From an uncultured Haemophilus sp. (GTDB lineage: Bacteria; Pseudomonadota; Gammaproteobacteria; Enterobacterales; Pasteurellaceae), in NCBI GenBank assembly GCA_902482195.1, contig CABSZQ010000111.1, positions 1-5,366 of the forward strand: 5,366 nt of DNA. Reading direction: 5' to 3'. Positions within the stretch are counted from its first letter, which is position 1, and each line of letters opens with the position of its first letter. The notes beneath the pieces are model-generated. The model was not told the DNA's origin. It searched no databases and was given only the letters and a program-made list of their open reading frames with translations. Below, in pieces: positions 1-5,366 of this stretch. The translations under genes and the position numbers were made by a program.

Positions 1-955
1 GATTATAAAGGGATGGTCCTTTCACCATGCCAACTAAAAGGGCAATTTGGTCTAGGCTAATTTCACGGATAGAACGACCGAAATAGAATTGGCTCGCCAG
101 TGCAAAACCGTGAATTTGAACATCACCATTTTGACCAAGGTAAATCTCGTTAAGATAGGTTTCTAAGATACGGTTTTTATCATATCGCCAATCTAATACT
201 AATGACATCAACGCTTCATTAGCTTTACGTGTAATAGAACGTTCGCTCGATAAGAACAAGTTTTTAACTAGTTGCTGAGTCAGTGTGCTACCGCCTTGAA
301 CCGTTTGACCCGCTCTTATATTGGCAATCATTGCACGCATGATACCGATAGGGTTAATCCCGTTATGATCGTAAAAACGACGATCCTCTGTGAGTAATAA
401 GGCATCAATGAGTAAGCGAGGGTATTGTTGTAATGGAATCGCCAAACGATCTTCATTATCTGATTCCAACATCGCAATTAATTTAGGCGCAAGACGGAAT
501 TCATCAACCGCTTTTACATTGACTAAATCTTCAATGCGAGAAAGTTTGTTATCGGTAAAACGTAAACGTAATACACGTTGTGGCTCTGGTTTGTCAGGAT
601 AAGGGAACGCACGACGAAGTAATACGATGGTATCCTCTTCGAGTTTAAAATCACCTGGTGCTGCAATCATTGTGGTTTGACGGTATTCGTTATTGAGTAA
701 GATTTGAATCACTTCGTCAAAAGAAAGGTTGTCAGACAGTTTTACGCTTTCTAAACGGCTATACACTTCTGCCGGTAAACGCCAAATTTGGCCATCCATT
801 TTTGAGCGAATTTGCCAGTCTAAATAGCCACCATAAAATACGGCAAGCGTCCCTAAAGTAAAGGCTGCTTTAGCTAAAAAGATTTTACAAGAACGGCGCT
901 TATCTGGCGCTTGAGTTTCTTGTTGTTCAGGTGAGGTGTTTTCCGTTTCTGACAT
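1..955 (-). CDS. mrcB: Penicillin-binding protein 1B (bifunctional murein transglycosylase/transpeptidase), N-terminal part
   Basis: Class A PBP that polymerises lipid II into glycan strands (GT51 domain) and cross-links the peptides (transpeptidase domain, outside this window), anchored in the inner membrane and acting in the periplasm. I translated 318 codons from the ATG at 955 to the window edge; family members are roughly 780-850 residues, so only the N-terminal 40% or so is here. Visible in order: a short cytoplasmic tail with basic DKRR (18-21), shorter than in the long form of E. coli PBP1B; one membrane helix about 24-46; a UB2H-like region about 59-150 (in E. coli the site contacted by the activator LpoB); then GT51 motifs [11 protein letters not shown] (189-199, catalytic Glu190), [13 protein letters not shown] (220-232), RKANEA (243-248, second Glu247) and [14 protein letters not shown] (262-275). 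The first in-frame codon run back to the yacL stop has no other ATG, and a weak GAAG lies 9 nt before the start. It is the third gene of the erpA-yacL-mrcB set. The family is certain from motif order. It is truncated by the window, not broken. Confidence 0.96.
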   Translation of the reverse strand, partial: MSETENTSPEQQETQAPDKRRSCKIFLAKAAFTLGTLAVFYGGYLDWQIRSKMDGQIWRLPAEVYSRLESVKLSDNLSFDEVIQILLNNEYRQTTMIAAPGDFKLEEDTIVLLRRAFPYPDKPEPQRVLRLRFTDNKLSRIEDLVNVKAVDEFRLAPKLIAMLESDNEDRLAIPLQQYPRLLIDALLLTEDRRFYDHNGINPIGIMRAMIANIRAGQTVQGGSTLTQQLVKNLFLSSERSITRKANEALMSLVLDWRYDKNRILETYLNEIYLGQNGDVQIHGFALASQFYFGRSIREISLDQIALLVGMVKGPSLYN

Positions 956-979
956 AATAGTTAGCTTCAGAGAATGAGG

Positions 980-1333
980 TTAAGCAATAAATTCAAAATA
1001 GGCATTAAGAAAGTGGATGAAGTCTGTTGTACCGCAGAAGGCGATACTTTCTTCATCATAATAATGGAAGTCGTCTTCTAAAATTTCATCTGTTTCAATC
1101 GCAAGGTTATTGGCGCGAATCATCACTTCATCGGTATTGATAAAAAGCGTGTATTCTGAACCAATTAACGTGACTTCATCATTATTTTTAATCTGCTCAC
1201 AGGCAGAAAGTGCGGTCAAAAACGCTTGAGGATTTGACCGCACTTCTGAATTAAACCAATTGGCTAGAGCAATGTGTTCCATCGAACATTTAGCATGTAC
1301 ATTGCCTAGATAATGGGTAAATTGAAAATCCAT
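980..1333 (-). CDS. yacL: YacL / UPF0231 family protein, function unknown
   Basis: Small acidic soluble protein of 117 residues, near the family's usual length (E. coli YacL is about 120). No signal peptide or membrane segment is visible. Recognisable conserved pieces are MDFQF at the start, ANWFNSEV (24-31), SEYTLFINTDEVMIRANNL (59-77) and DDFHYYDEESIAFCG (87-101). The biochemical role of the family is not established and I do not assign one. I place the start at the ATG at 1333, which gives the family's MD[FY] N-terminus. An upstream in-frame ATG at 1378 would add 15 residues with no family counterpart and would overlap erpA by 44 nt. The chosen ATG lies one base after the erpA TAA, with no good SD, so translational coupling to erpA is likely (inference). 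mrcB follows 24 nt after the stop and in the same frame. Residues 30-42 (EVRSNPQAFLTAL) are encoded by two opposed uptake signal sequences. Confidence 0.9.
   Translation of the reverse strand: MDFQFTHYLGNVHAKCSMEHIALANWFNSEVRSNPQAFLTALSACEQIKNNDEVTLIGSEYTLFINTDEVMIRANNLAIETDEILEDDFHYYDEESIAFCGTTDFIHFLNAYFEFIA
1208..1245. repeat. Inverted pair of DNA uptake signal sequences inside yacL
   Basis: AAGTGCGGTCAAA at 1208-1220 is followed by a 12-base loop (1221-1232) and its exact complement TTTGACCGCACTT at 1233-1245, giving a perfect 13-bp stem. Both arms contain the 9-base Hin-type USS core (1208-1216 on plus, 1237-1245 on minus). In Pasteurellaceae such pairs commonly sit between genes and act as terminators. 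This one lies within codons 30-42 of yacL and is not followed by a T-run on either strand, so it probably does not terminate efficiently. The yacL transcript could fold here. Confidence 0.9.
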
Positions 1334-1334
1334 A

Positions 1335-1682
1335 TTAGATGCTGAATGACGAACCGCAGCCACAGGTGCTGGTTGCATTTGGATTGTTCACCACAAAACG
1401 AGAACCTTCCAACCCTTCAGTATAATCAACGGTGCCACCAATTAAGTATTGTAAGCTCATTGGATCAATGACTAATTGCACACCGGATTTTTCAATCGTC
1501 AGGTCGCCTTCATTGACTTTATCATCAAAGGTAAAACCATATTGGAAACCGCTGCAGCCACCACCGGTGATGTACACGCGTAATTTTAATTCATTGTTTT
1601 CTTCTTCGGTAATTAAGCTTTTTACTTTATTGGCTGCCGCATCAGTAAAAGTTAGCGGCACGGCCATATCTAAATCTGACAT
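1335..1682 (-). CDS. erpA: Iron-sulfur cluster insertion protein ErpA (A-type carrier)
   Basis: A-type carrier of the HesB/IscA/SufA fold that receives [Fe-S] clusters from the Isc machinery and passes them to apo-proteins in the cytoplasm; in E. coli the targets include IspG and IspH of isoprenoid synthesis, which makes ErpA essential under aerobic growth. The protein has 115 residues (E. coli 114) and is nearly colinear with E. coli ErpA. The three cluster-binding cysteines are present: Cys43 in [10 protein letters not shown] and Cys107/Cys109 in the C-terminal [11 protein letters not shown]. The family-specific block [20 protein letters not shown] (76-95) distinguishes it from IscA. The ATG at 1682 matches the E. 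coli N-terminus (MSD) and is preceded by a G-rich GGGGATAGAG stretch as SD. It is the first gene of a tight minus-strand set with yacL (1 nt gap) and mrcB. It has its own sigma70-like promoter at 1718-1746. No convincing IscR site was seen by eye. Confidence 0.97.
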   Translation of the reverse strand: MSDLDMAVPLTFTDAAANKVKSLITEEENNELKLRVYITGGGCSGFQYGFTFDDKVNEGDLTIEKSGVQLVIDPMSLQYLIGGTVDYTEGLEGSRFVVNNPNATSTCGCGSSFSI

Positions 1683-1717
1683 ATCTCTATCCCCACTTTC
1701 CTAAAAATAATCCTTGT

Positions 1718-1746
1718 ATTATCTAATAACCTGTTAATTCATTCAA
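1718..1746 (-). promoter_or_regulatory. Predicted sigma70 promoter for erpA-yacL-mrcB
   Basis: Read on the minus strand, TTGAAT (1746-1741) serves as -35 and GATAAT (1723-1718) as -10, with a spacer of exactly 17 bases. That is 4 of 6 and 5 of 6 matches to consensus. A start near 1711 would give a leader of about 28 nt before the erpA ATG. Assigned by eye only. Confidence 0.6.
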
Positions 1747-1764
1747 GATTTTTCACGGAATTAG

Positions 1765-1773
1765 TGCTATTAT
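1765..1773 (+). promoter_or_regulatory. Predicted extended -10 promoter for map
   Basis: TGC at 1765-1767 directly precedes TATTAT at 1768-1773, forming an extended -10 (TGn plus a hexamer 5 of 6 to TATAAT). No good -35 is found at 16-18 bases spacing (1745-1750 reads AAGATT), which is acceptable for extended -10 promoters. A start near 1780 would give a leader of about 28 nt. The -35 zone would overlap that of the divergent erpA promoter. Confidence 0.5.
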
Positions 1774-1796
1774 ATGCGAATAAATCTGAATTAAAT

Positions 1797-1802
1797 AAGG
1801 AG
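1797..1802 (+). promoter_or_regulatory. Shine-Dalgarno site of map
   Basis: AAGGAG lies 5 bases upstream of the ATG at 1808. It is the strongest ribosome binding site in the window and supports that start. Confidence 0.85.
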
Positions 1803-1807
1803 AAATA

Positions 1808-2611
1808 ATGGGCATTCCATTAAGAACTGAAGAAGAACTTGTTAAGTTACGTGAAGCGTGTAAATTAGCGTCCGATGTCTTAGTCATGATCGAACCTTAT
1901 GTAAAAGAAGGGGTGACCACAGGTGAATTGGATCGTATTTGTCATGATTACATGGTGAACGTACAAAAAGTGATTCCTGCCTGTTTAAATTATCATGGCT
2001 TCCCAAAAGCAACCTGTATTTCTATAAATGAAGTGGTTTGCCATGGTATTCCAAGCGACGATAAAAAATTAAAACAGGGCGATATTGTTAATATTGATGT
2101 GACCGTGATTAAAGACGGTTATTTCGGTGATAATTCTAAGATGTATATCGTGGGTGAAACCAATATTCGTAGCCAAAAATTAGTTGAAGCGGCGCAAGAA
2201 GCGCTTTATGTGGGATTACGTACGGTGAAGCCAGGTATTCGTTTAAATGAAATTGGTAAAGCGGTACAAAAATATACGGAAAGCCAAGGCTTTAGCGTGG
2301 TACGAGAGTACTGTGGCCACGGTGTGGGAACTGAATTCCACTGTGAACCGCAAGTATTACACTATTATGCGGATGATGGTGGCGTGATTTTAAAACCAGG
2401 CATGGTATTCACCATTGAACCAATGATTAATGCGGGAAAAAAAGAAGTGCGCATTATGGGCGATGGTTGGACAGTAAAAACTAAAGACCGTAGCCATTCA
2501 GCGCAATATGAACACCAAATTGTCGTAACAGAAACCGGTTGTGAAGTCATGACAATCCGCGATGAAGAAATTGCGGAAGGTCGAATTCAACGTATGATGA
2601 ATAACCTTTAA
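1808..2611 (+). CDS. map: Methionine aminopeptidase, type I
   Basis: Cytosolic metalloenzyme that removes the initiator methionine from nascent proteins when the second residue is small, after deformylation. The protein has 267 residues (E. coli 264) with the pita-bread fold and no N-terminal extension, as in type Ia enzymes. All five metal ligands fall at the same positions as in E. coli: Asp97 (VNIDVTV), Asp108 (FGDNSKMY), His171 (CGHGVG), Glu204 (FTIEPM) and Glu235 (SAQYEHQ). The substrate-contacting His79 (CHGIP) and His178 (EFHCEP) are also present, so it should be active. One small difference is Asn109 after the Asp108 ligand, where I recall Thr in E. coli. The start is fixed by AAGGAG 5 bases upstream and by the family N-terminus. 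An intrinsic terminator follows 11 bases after the stop. glnD lies just downstream on the same strand, the same order as map-glnD in E. coli. Confidence 0.98.
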   Translation: MGIPLRTEEELVKLREACKLASDVLVMIEPYVKEGVTTGELDRICHDYMVNVQKVIPACLNYHGFPKATCISINEVVCHGIPSDDKKLKQGDIVNIDVTVIKDGYFGDNSKMYIVGETNIRSQKLVEAAQEALYVGLRTVKPGIRLNEIGKAVQKYTESQGFSVVREYCGHGVGTEFHCEPQVLHYYADDGGVILKPGMVFTIEPMINAGKKEVRIMGDGWTVKTKDRSHSAQYEHQIVVTETGCEVMTIRDEEIAEGRIQRMMNNL

Positions 2612-2620
2612 ATTTAACTA

Positions 2621-2647
2621 AAAGCCTACGATAGTGGGCTTTTTTTA
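2621..2647 (+). terminator. Intrinsic terminator of map
   Basis: AGCCTAC (2623-2629) pairs with GTGGGCT (2634-2640) with one G-U wobble around a GATA loop. It is followed by a run of seven T (2640-2646), and the stem can be extended by the preceding A residues pairing with the T-run. The position 11 bases after the map stop fits. It lies only about 26 bases before the glnD ATG. Confidence 0.85.
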
Positions 2648-2651
2648 TAAT
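2646..2651 (+). promoter_or_regulatory. Candidate -10 box of a glnD promoter
   Basis: A perfect TATAAT begins on the last T of the map terminator T-run. Initiation about 7 bases later (near 2658) would give a short leader of roughly 15 nt before the glnD ATG at 2673. No recognisable -35 is present: the 17-base position 2623-2628 reads AGCCTA, inside the terminator stem, and there is no TGn extension. An AT-rich match by chance is possible, and glnD may instead depend on read-through from map. Confidence 0.35.
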
Positions 2652-2672
2652 TGTTTTGTTTGTGGAATACCT

Positions 2673-5258
2673 ATGCTTTTTCCTTATCATTTCGACTCTC
2701 CACTCACGCCAAGTGCGGTCAAAATTCAGCGTGAAAATTTAAAGGAATTTGAACGTCAGCACTTTACTGATTATTCTGTCTTTGAGCTGATTGCTAACCG
2801 TACACAGTTTTGTGATGATTTGTTAAAACAGCTTTGGCAGCAATTTGAATTAGATAAATCTCATCTCACCTTAATTGCAGTAGGCGGTTATGGCAGACAA
2901 GAAATCTTTCCTTTATCTGATTTGGATGTTCTTATTCTTTCAAAAGAAGAAAAAGGCATTGAAGCGGAAGAAAAAATTGCTCAGTTTGTGCAGTTCTTGT
3001 GGGATTGTGGATTCAACGTAGGGCATAGTGTTCGTTCTTTGGAAGAATGTGAAAAGGAAGGTAAACAAGACATTACTATTGCCACCAATTTGCTTGAGTC
3101 CCGTTATTTATCGGGTGACTTATCCCTTTTTAATGTTTTAGGGGAAATACTGAAAAAGCCAGATTTTTGGGCGGTAAAACCATTCTTTGATGCCAAAGTA
3201 CAAGAGCAAATTGAACGTTATCATCGTTACCACAACACCAGTTACAATTTAGAGCCCGATTTAAAATACAGCCCAGGTGGTTTGCGGGATCTTCACCTTT
3301 TATACTGGATCGCCTTACGCCATACAGGAGAAATGACACTTGATGGCATTTTGGAAAGTGGCTTTATTTACCCATCAGAACATCAGCAATTATTAGAAAA
3401 CCAAGAATTTTTATTCAAAGTGCGGTTTGCTTTACATTTGATTTTAAAACGTTATGACAACCGCTTGTTGTTTGATCGTCAAATCAAAGTGAGTGATATG
3501 CTTGGTTTTGAAGGCGAGGGAAACCGTGGTGTTGAAAAAATGATGAAACGTTTTTTCCAAGCTTTACGCACGATTTCTCGTTTGACCGATATCCTGATTA
3601 AGCACTATAAAGAGCATTTTTTATCAACAGATGGCGAGATCTCTATTTATCCTTTGGATGAGAATTTTGAATTAGTAAATCAAAGTTTGTGTTTACGTAA
3701 AAACGATTTGTTTTTACGTTATCCAGATCGTATTTTGGATCTTTTTTTCTACCTTACGCAGCATGAACAAGCTGAAATTCATTCTTCAACATTACGCCAA
3801 CTTCAGATTGCGTTGGAAAGTTTGACACAGAAATTATGTGATATTCCTGAAGCAAGAGAAAAATTTATTCGGTTATTTAATCAACCGAACGCGATTCAGC
3901 GTGCATTTCTCCCAATGCACCAATATGGTGTGTTAACGGCTTATTTGCCACAATGGCAGGGAATTGAAGGTTTGATGCAATTCGATCTTTTCCACATTTA
4001 TACCGTGGATGAGCATACCTTGCGAGTGATGTTAAAATTGGAAAGTTTCTTAGCTGAAGACGAAGCGGAATCTCATCCTATTTGTCATCAAATATTTAGT
4101 CAAATTTCTGACCGCACTTTGCTTTATGTTGCCGCACTTTTCCATGATATAGCGAAAGGTCGAGGAGGGGATCATGCAGAGTTAGGTGCTGAAGATATTG
4201 TTGAATTTGCCCGTTTGCATGGTTTTGATCGTCGAGAAATTGAAACAATGGCTTGGCTAGTGAAAGAGCATTTGCTCATGTCAATTACGGCACAGCGTCG
4301 AGATATTCATGATCCTGAAGTCGTGATGAGCTTTGCTGAAAGTGTACAAAATCATGTGCGTTTAGATTATCTCACTTGTTTGACTGTTGCCGATATTTGT
4401 GCAACAAACGGCACTTTGTGGAATAGCTGGAAACGTTCTTTATTTGCCGCACTCTATGATTATACGGAGCAACAATTCCGACAAGGGATGGATTTGCTAT
4501 TAGATAATGAAGAAAAAATCCTTGAAAATCGTCAATTGGCGTTGGCAATTTTATCCGAAGAAAAACCAGAATTATCGGAAGAGAAAATTTCAGCGTTGTG
4601 GCAGCGTTGCCCATCTGATTATTTCTTACGAAATAGCCCAAAACAAATTGCGTGGCATACGGAGCTATTAGCTGAATTTGATGGTGAAGTACTCGTTAAA
4701 ATTAGTAACCGTTTTTCTTCCGGCGGAACAGAAATTTTTGTTTATTGTCCCGATCAAGCTAATTTATTTAATAAAGTGGTATCAACCATTGGCGCGAAAA
4801 AATTCAGTATTCATGATGCGCAAATTTTGACATCCGATGATGGCTACGTATTCGACAGCTTTATCATCACAGAATTAAATGGTGAATTGGTTCGTTCAGA
4901 ACGTCGCCGAGAATTGGAGACGGTATTAACCTCTGTTTTATTAGGCGAAAAATTGCCATCCATGTCTTTTGCAAATAATCGACAGTTGCAACATTTCACC
5001 GTAAAAACAGATGTACGTTTTTTGAAAGAAACCAAAAAAGAGCATACCGAATTAGAAGTGGTGGCTTTAGATAAACCAGGTTTATTGGCTCAAATCAGTC
5101 AAATTTTTACCGAGTTAAAACTCAATCTTTGGAATGCAAAAATCACGACAGTGGGAGAAAAAGCTGAAGACTTTTTTATTCTAACAAATGAGAAAGGCAC
5201 AGCATTAACCGAAGAGGAAAGGGGATTGTTAGTAAACGTGCTTTATGAACGCTTATAA
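2673..5258 (+). CDS. glnD: Bifunctional PII uridylyltransferase / uridylyl-removing enzyme
   Basis: Cytosolic nitrogen sensor. In enteric bacteria it uridylylates PII (GlnB) when glutamine is low and removes UMP when glutamine is high, thereby controlling glutamine synthetase through GlnE. The protein has 861 residues (E. coli 890) and all domains are intact. The nucleotidyltransferase domain carries GGYGR (71-75) and the SDLD aspartates 83 and 85. A central helical region with [13 protein letters not shown] (200-212) follows. The HD phosphohydrolase domain has His448 (DEHTLRV) and [16 protein letters not shown] (490-505; His491, Asp492, His501). Two ACT domains lie at about 685-760 and 795-861, the presumed glutamine sensors. 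I chose the ATG at 2673 (MLFPYHF), with a weak GGA 6 bases upstream. A longer reading from GTG at 2634 would start inside the map terminator stem and add 13 residues without domain support. The gene contains three exact USS cores. Assignment is secure; whether the full PII cascade is present in this organism cannot be seen here. Confidence 0.97.
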   Translation: MLFPYHFDSPLTPSAVKIQRENLKEFERQHFTDYSVFELIANRTQFCDDLLKQLWQQFELDKSHLTLIAVGGYGRQEIFPLSDLDVLILSKEEKGIEAEEKIAQFVQFLWDCGFNVGHSVRSLEECEKEGKQDITIATNLLESRYLSGDLSLFNVLGEILKKPDFWAVKPFFDAKVQEQIERYHRYHNTSYNLEPDLKYSPGGLRDLHLLYWIALRHTGEMTLDGILESGFIYPSEHQQLLENQEFLFKVRFALHLILKRYDNRLLFDRQIKVSDMLGFEGEGNRGVEKMMKRFFQALRTISRLTDILIKHYKEHFLSTDGEISIYPLDENFELVNQSLCLRKNDLFLRYPDRILDLFFYLTQHEQAEIHSSTLRQLQIALESLTQKLCDIPEAREKFIRLFNQPNAIQRAFLPMHQYGVLTAYLPQWQGIEGLMQFDLFHIYTVDEHTLRVMLKLESFLAEDEAESHPICHQIFSQISDRTLLYVAALFHDIAKGRGGDHAELGAEDIVEFARLHGFDRREIETMAWLVKEHLLMSITAQRRDIHDPEVVMSFAESVQNHVRLDYLTCLTVADICATNGTLWNSWKRSLFAALYDYTEQQFRQGMDLLLDNEEKILENRQLALAILSEEKPELSEEKISALWQRCPSDYFLRNSPKQIAWHTELLAEFDGEVLVKISNRFSSGGTEIFVYCPDQANLFNKVVSTIGAKKFSIHDAQILTSDDGYVFDSFIITELNGELVRSERRRELETVLTSVLLGEKLPSMSFANNRQLQHFTVKTDVRFLKETKKEHTELEVVALDKPGLLAQISQIFTELKLNLWNAKITTVGEKAEDFFILTNEKGTALTEEERGLLVNVLYERL
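2711..2740 (+). repeat. DNA uptake signal sequence with extended AT-rich flanks
   Basis: The AAGTGCGGT core at 2711-2719 is followed by CAAAATT and, six bases on, by GAAAATTT. This agrees with the known extended Hin-type USS layout of a core plus two helically phased AT-rich segments. It lies in codons 13-22 of glnD, and the core region encodes SAVKI. It is the most complete single USS in the window. Confidence 0.85.
3418..3426 (+). repeat. DNA uptake signal sequence core in glnD
   Basis: Exact AAGTGCGGT in plus orientation, encoding KVRF (about residues 249-252). The downstream flank TTGCTTTACATTTG is only moderately AT-rich. Confidence 0.8.
4111..4119 (-). repeat. DNA uptake signal sequence core in glnD
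   Basis: Exact ACCGCACTT, the minus orientation of the core, within codons for DRTLL (480-484) of the HD domain. A one-mismatch copy, GCCGCACTT, follows at 4131-4139 in the same orientation. Confidence 0.8.
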
Positions 5259-5268
5259 TATGAAATAA

Positions 5269-5304
5269 AAAAGTGCGGTTAAATTTAACCGCACTTTTAT
5301 ATTT
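5269..5304. terminator. USS-palindrome terminator between convergent glnD and hemL-like gene
   Basis: Positions 5269-5298 form a perfect 30-base palindrome (arms of 15, centred between 5283 and 5284) made of USS cores AAGTGCGGT (5271-5279) and ACCGCACTT (5288-5296) joined by TAAATTTA. The plus strand continues into TTTTATATTTT, and the minus strand read-out continues into TTTT-rich sequence as well. It lies 10 bases after the glnD stop and 5 bases after the opposite gene's stop (in that gene's direction), so it probably terminates both genes. This use of paired USS is well known in Haemophilus. Confidence 0.88.
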
Positions 5305-5366
5305 TAAGCCACTGCGGCAAATGCAATATCAGCGGCAGCAAGCGTTTTTTCAATGTCTTCATTTGT
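5304..5366 (-). CDS. hemL: C-terminal tail of a convergent gene, probably glutamate-1-semialdehyde 2,1-aminomutase
   Basis: Only the last 20 codons and the stop are present; the rest lies beyond the right edge. The minus-strand reading ends with TNEDIEKTLAAADIAFAAVA followed by TAA. The pattern EDI..T...A.. resembles the end of HemL (E. coli ends in a similar SMEDINNTIDAARRVFA stretch), an aminomutase that makes 5-aminolevulinate for haem synthesis. hemL is also near erpA in E. coli, which fits the context. The real-gene status is supported by the open frame to the edge, by alanine-rich codon use, and by the stop lying just before a bidirectional terminator. Other class III aminotransferases could end in a similar way, so the name is tentative. 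Confidence 0.55.
   Translation of the reverse strand, partial: TNEDIEKTLAAADIAFAAVA

Noticed and set aside
390..602. Plus-strand open frame of 70 codons opposite mrcB
   Set aside because: It overlaps the strongly conserved GT51 coding region on the other strand and encodes a low-complexity Ser/Arg-rich peptide with no family resemblance.
1208..1245. Treating the intragenic USS hairpin as a strong terminator of the erpA transcript
   Set aside because: The stem is not followed by a T-run on either strand (the minus strand continues TCTGCCTGTG, the plus strand CTGAATTAAA), and the genes downstream appear to need the same transcript.
1334..1378. Longer yacL reading from the ATG at 1378 (15 extra residues, beginning MQPAPVAAV)
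   Set aside because: It overlaps the 3' end of erpA by 44 nt, including the codons of the essential C-terminal CGC motif, and the extra residues have no counterpart in the family. The ATG at 1333 gives the expected MDFQF start.
1690..1702. Possible USS in the erpA leader (minus strand AAAGTGGGG)
   Set aside because: It departs from the AAGTGCGGT core at an inner position (GTGGGG instead of GTGCGG) and is better explained as the G-rich ribosome binding region of erpA.
1432..1704. Plus-strand open frame of 90 codons antisense to erpA
   Set aside because: It lies entirely opposite erpA apart from a short run into its leader. It has no SD, no recognisable motif and a shadow-type composition.
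1683..1807. IscR or other Fe-S regulator site upstream of erpA
   Set aside because: I looked for the type 2 pattern AxxxCCxxAx7TAxGGxxT and for an imperfect type 1 palindrome on both strands and saw no convincing match by eye; a matrix scan would be needed to exclude weak sites.
2634..2672. Longer glnD reading from GTG at 2634
   Set aside because: The start would lie inside the 3' arm of the map terminator and add 13 residues ([13 protein letters not shown]) that are just translated T-rich spacer. The ATG at 2673 fits the family.
1..5366. A novel multi-gene system, mobile element, CRISPR array or RNA gene
   Set aside because: Every long frame is accounted for by well-known core genes. There are no direct-repeat arrays, no transposase-like frames or terminal inverted repeats other than USS pairs, and no recognisable tRNA or rRNA sequence.

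Overview
This is an ordinary housekeeping stretch of a gamma-proteobacterial chromosome, almost certainly from a Pasteurellaceae member of the Haemophilus influenzae / H. parainfluenzae / Aggregatibacter group. Two things support this. The proteins look like enterobacterial and Haemophilus orthologues. The DNA also carries seven exact copies of the 9-base Hin-type DNA uptake signal sequence (USS) core AAGTGCGGT or its complement ACCGCACTT (at 1208, 1237, 2711, 3418, 4111, 5271 and 5288), and I saw no copy of the alternative Apl-type core. The DNA is AT-rich by eye. I cannot settle the species.

Layout. On the minus strand, reading leftward from a divergent promoter region at about 1683-1807, lie erpA (Fe-S cluster insertion A-type carrier), a yacL/UPF0231 family gene of unknown function, and the 5' part of mrcB/ponB (bifunctional penicillin-binding protein 1B), cut by the left window edge. 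The three are packed tightly (1 nt and 24 nt gaps) and look like one operon. On the plus strand, reading rightward from the same intergenic region, is map (type I methionine aminopeptidase) with a clear SD and an intrinsic terminator, followed almost at once by glnD (bifunctional PII uridylyltransferase / uridylyl-removing enzyme). A 30-bp palindrome built from two opposed USS cores ends glnD. Beyond it, on the minus strand, is the last 20 codons of a convergent gene, most likely hemL.

How the genes work together. They do not form one pathway: they cover Fe-S protein maturation, peptidoglycan synthesis, N-terminal methionine removal, nitrogen signalling and probably tetrapyrrole synthesis. 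In E. coli most of the orthologues also lie in one early chromosomal region (mrcB, hemL, erpA, map, glnD), so this looks like a compacted version of old synteny.

I see no sign of a mobile element, CRISPR array, RNA gene or novel multi-gene system. The points worth a second look are in the small-scale structure: an inverted USS pair (13-bp perfect stem) inside the yacL coding sequence, a perfect TATAAT box directly abutting the map terminator T-run just ahead of glnD, divergent promoters with overlapping -35 regions, and a local cluster of exact and near-miss USS cores in the HD-domain region of glnD. No gap between genes exceeds 130 bases.
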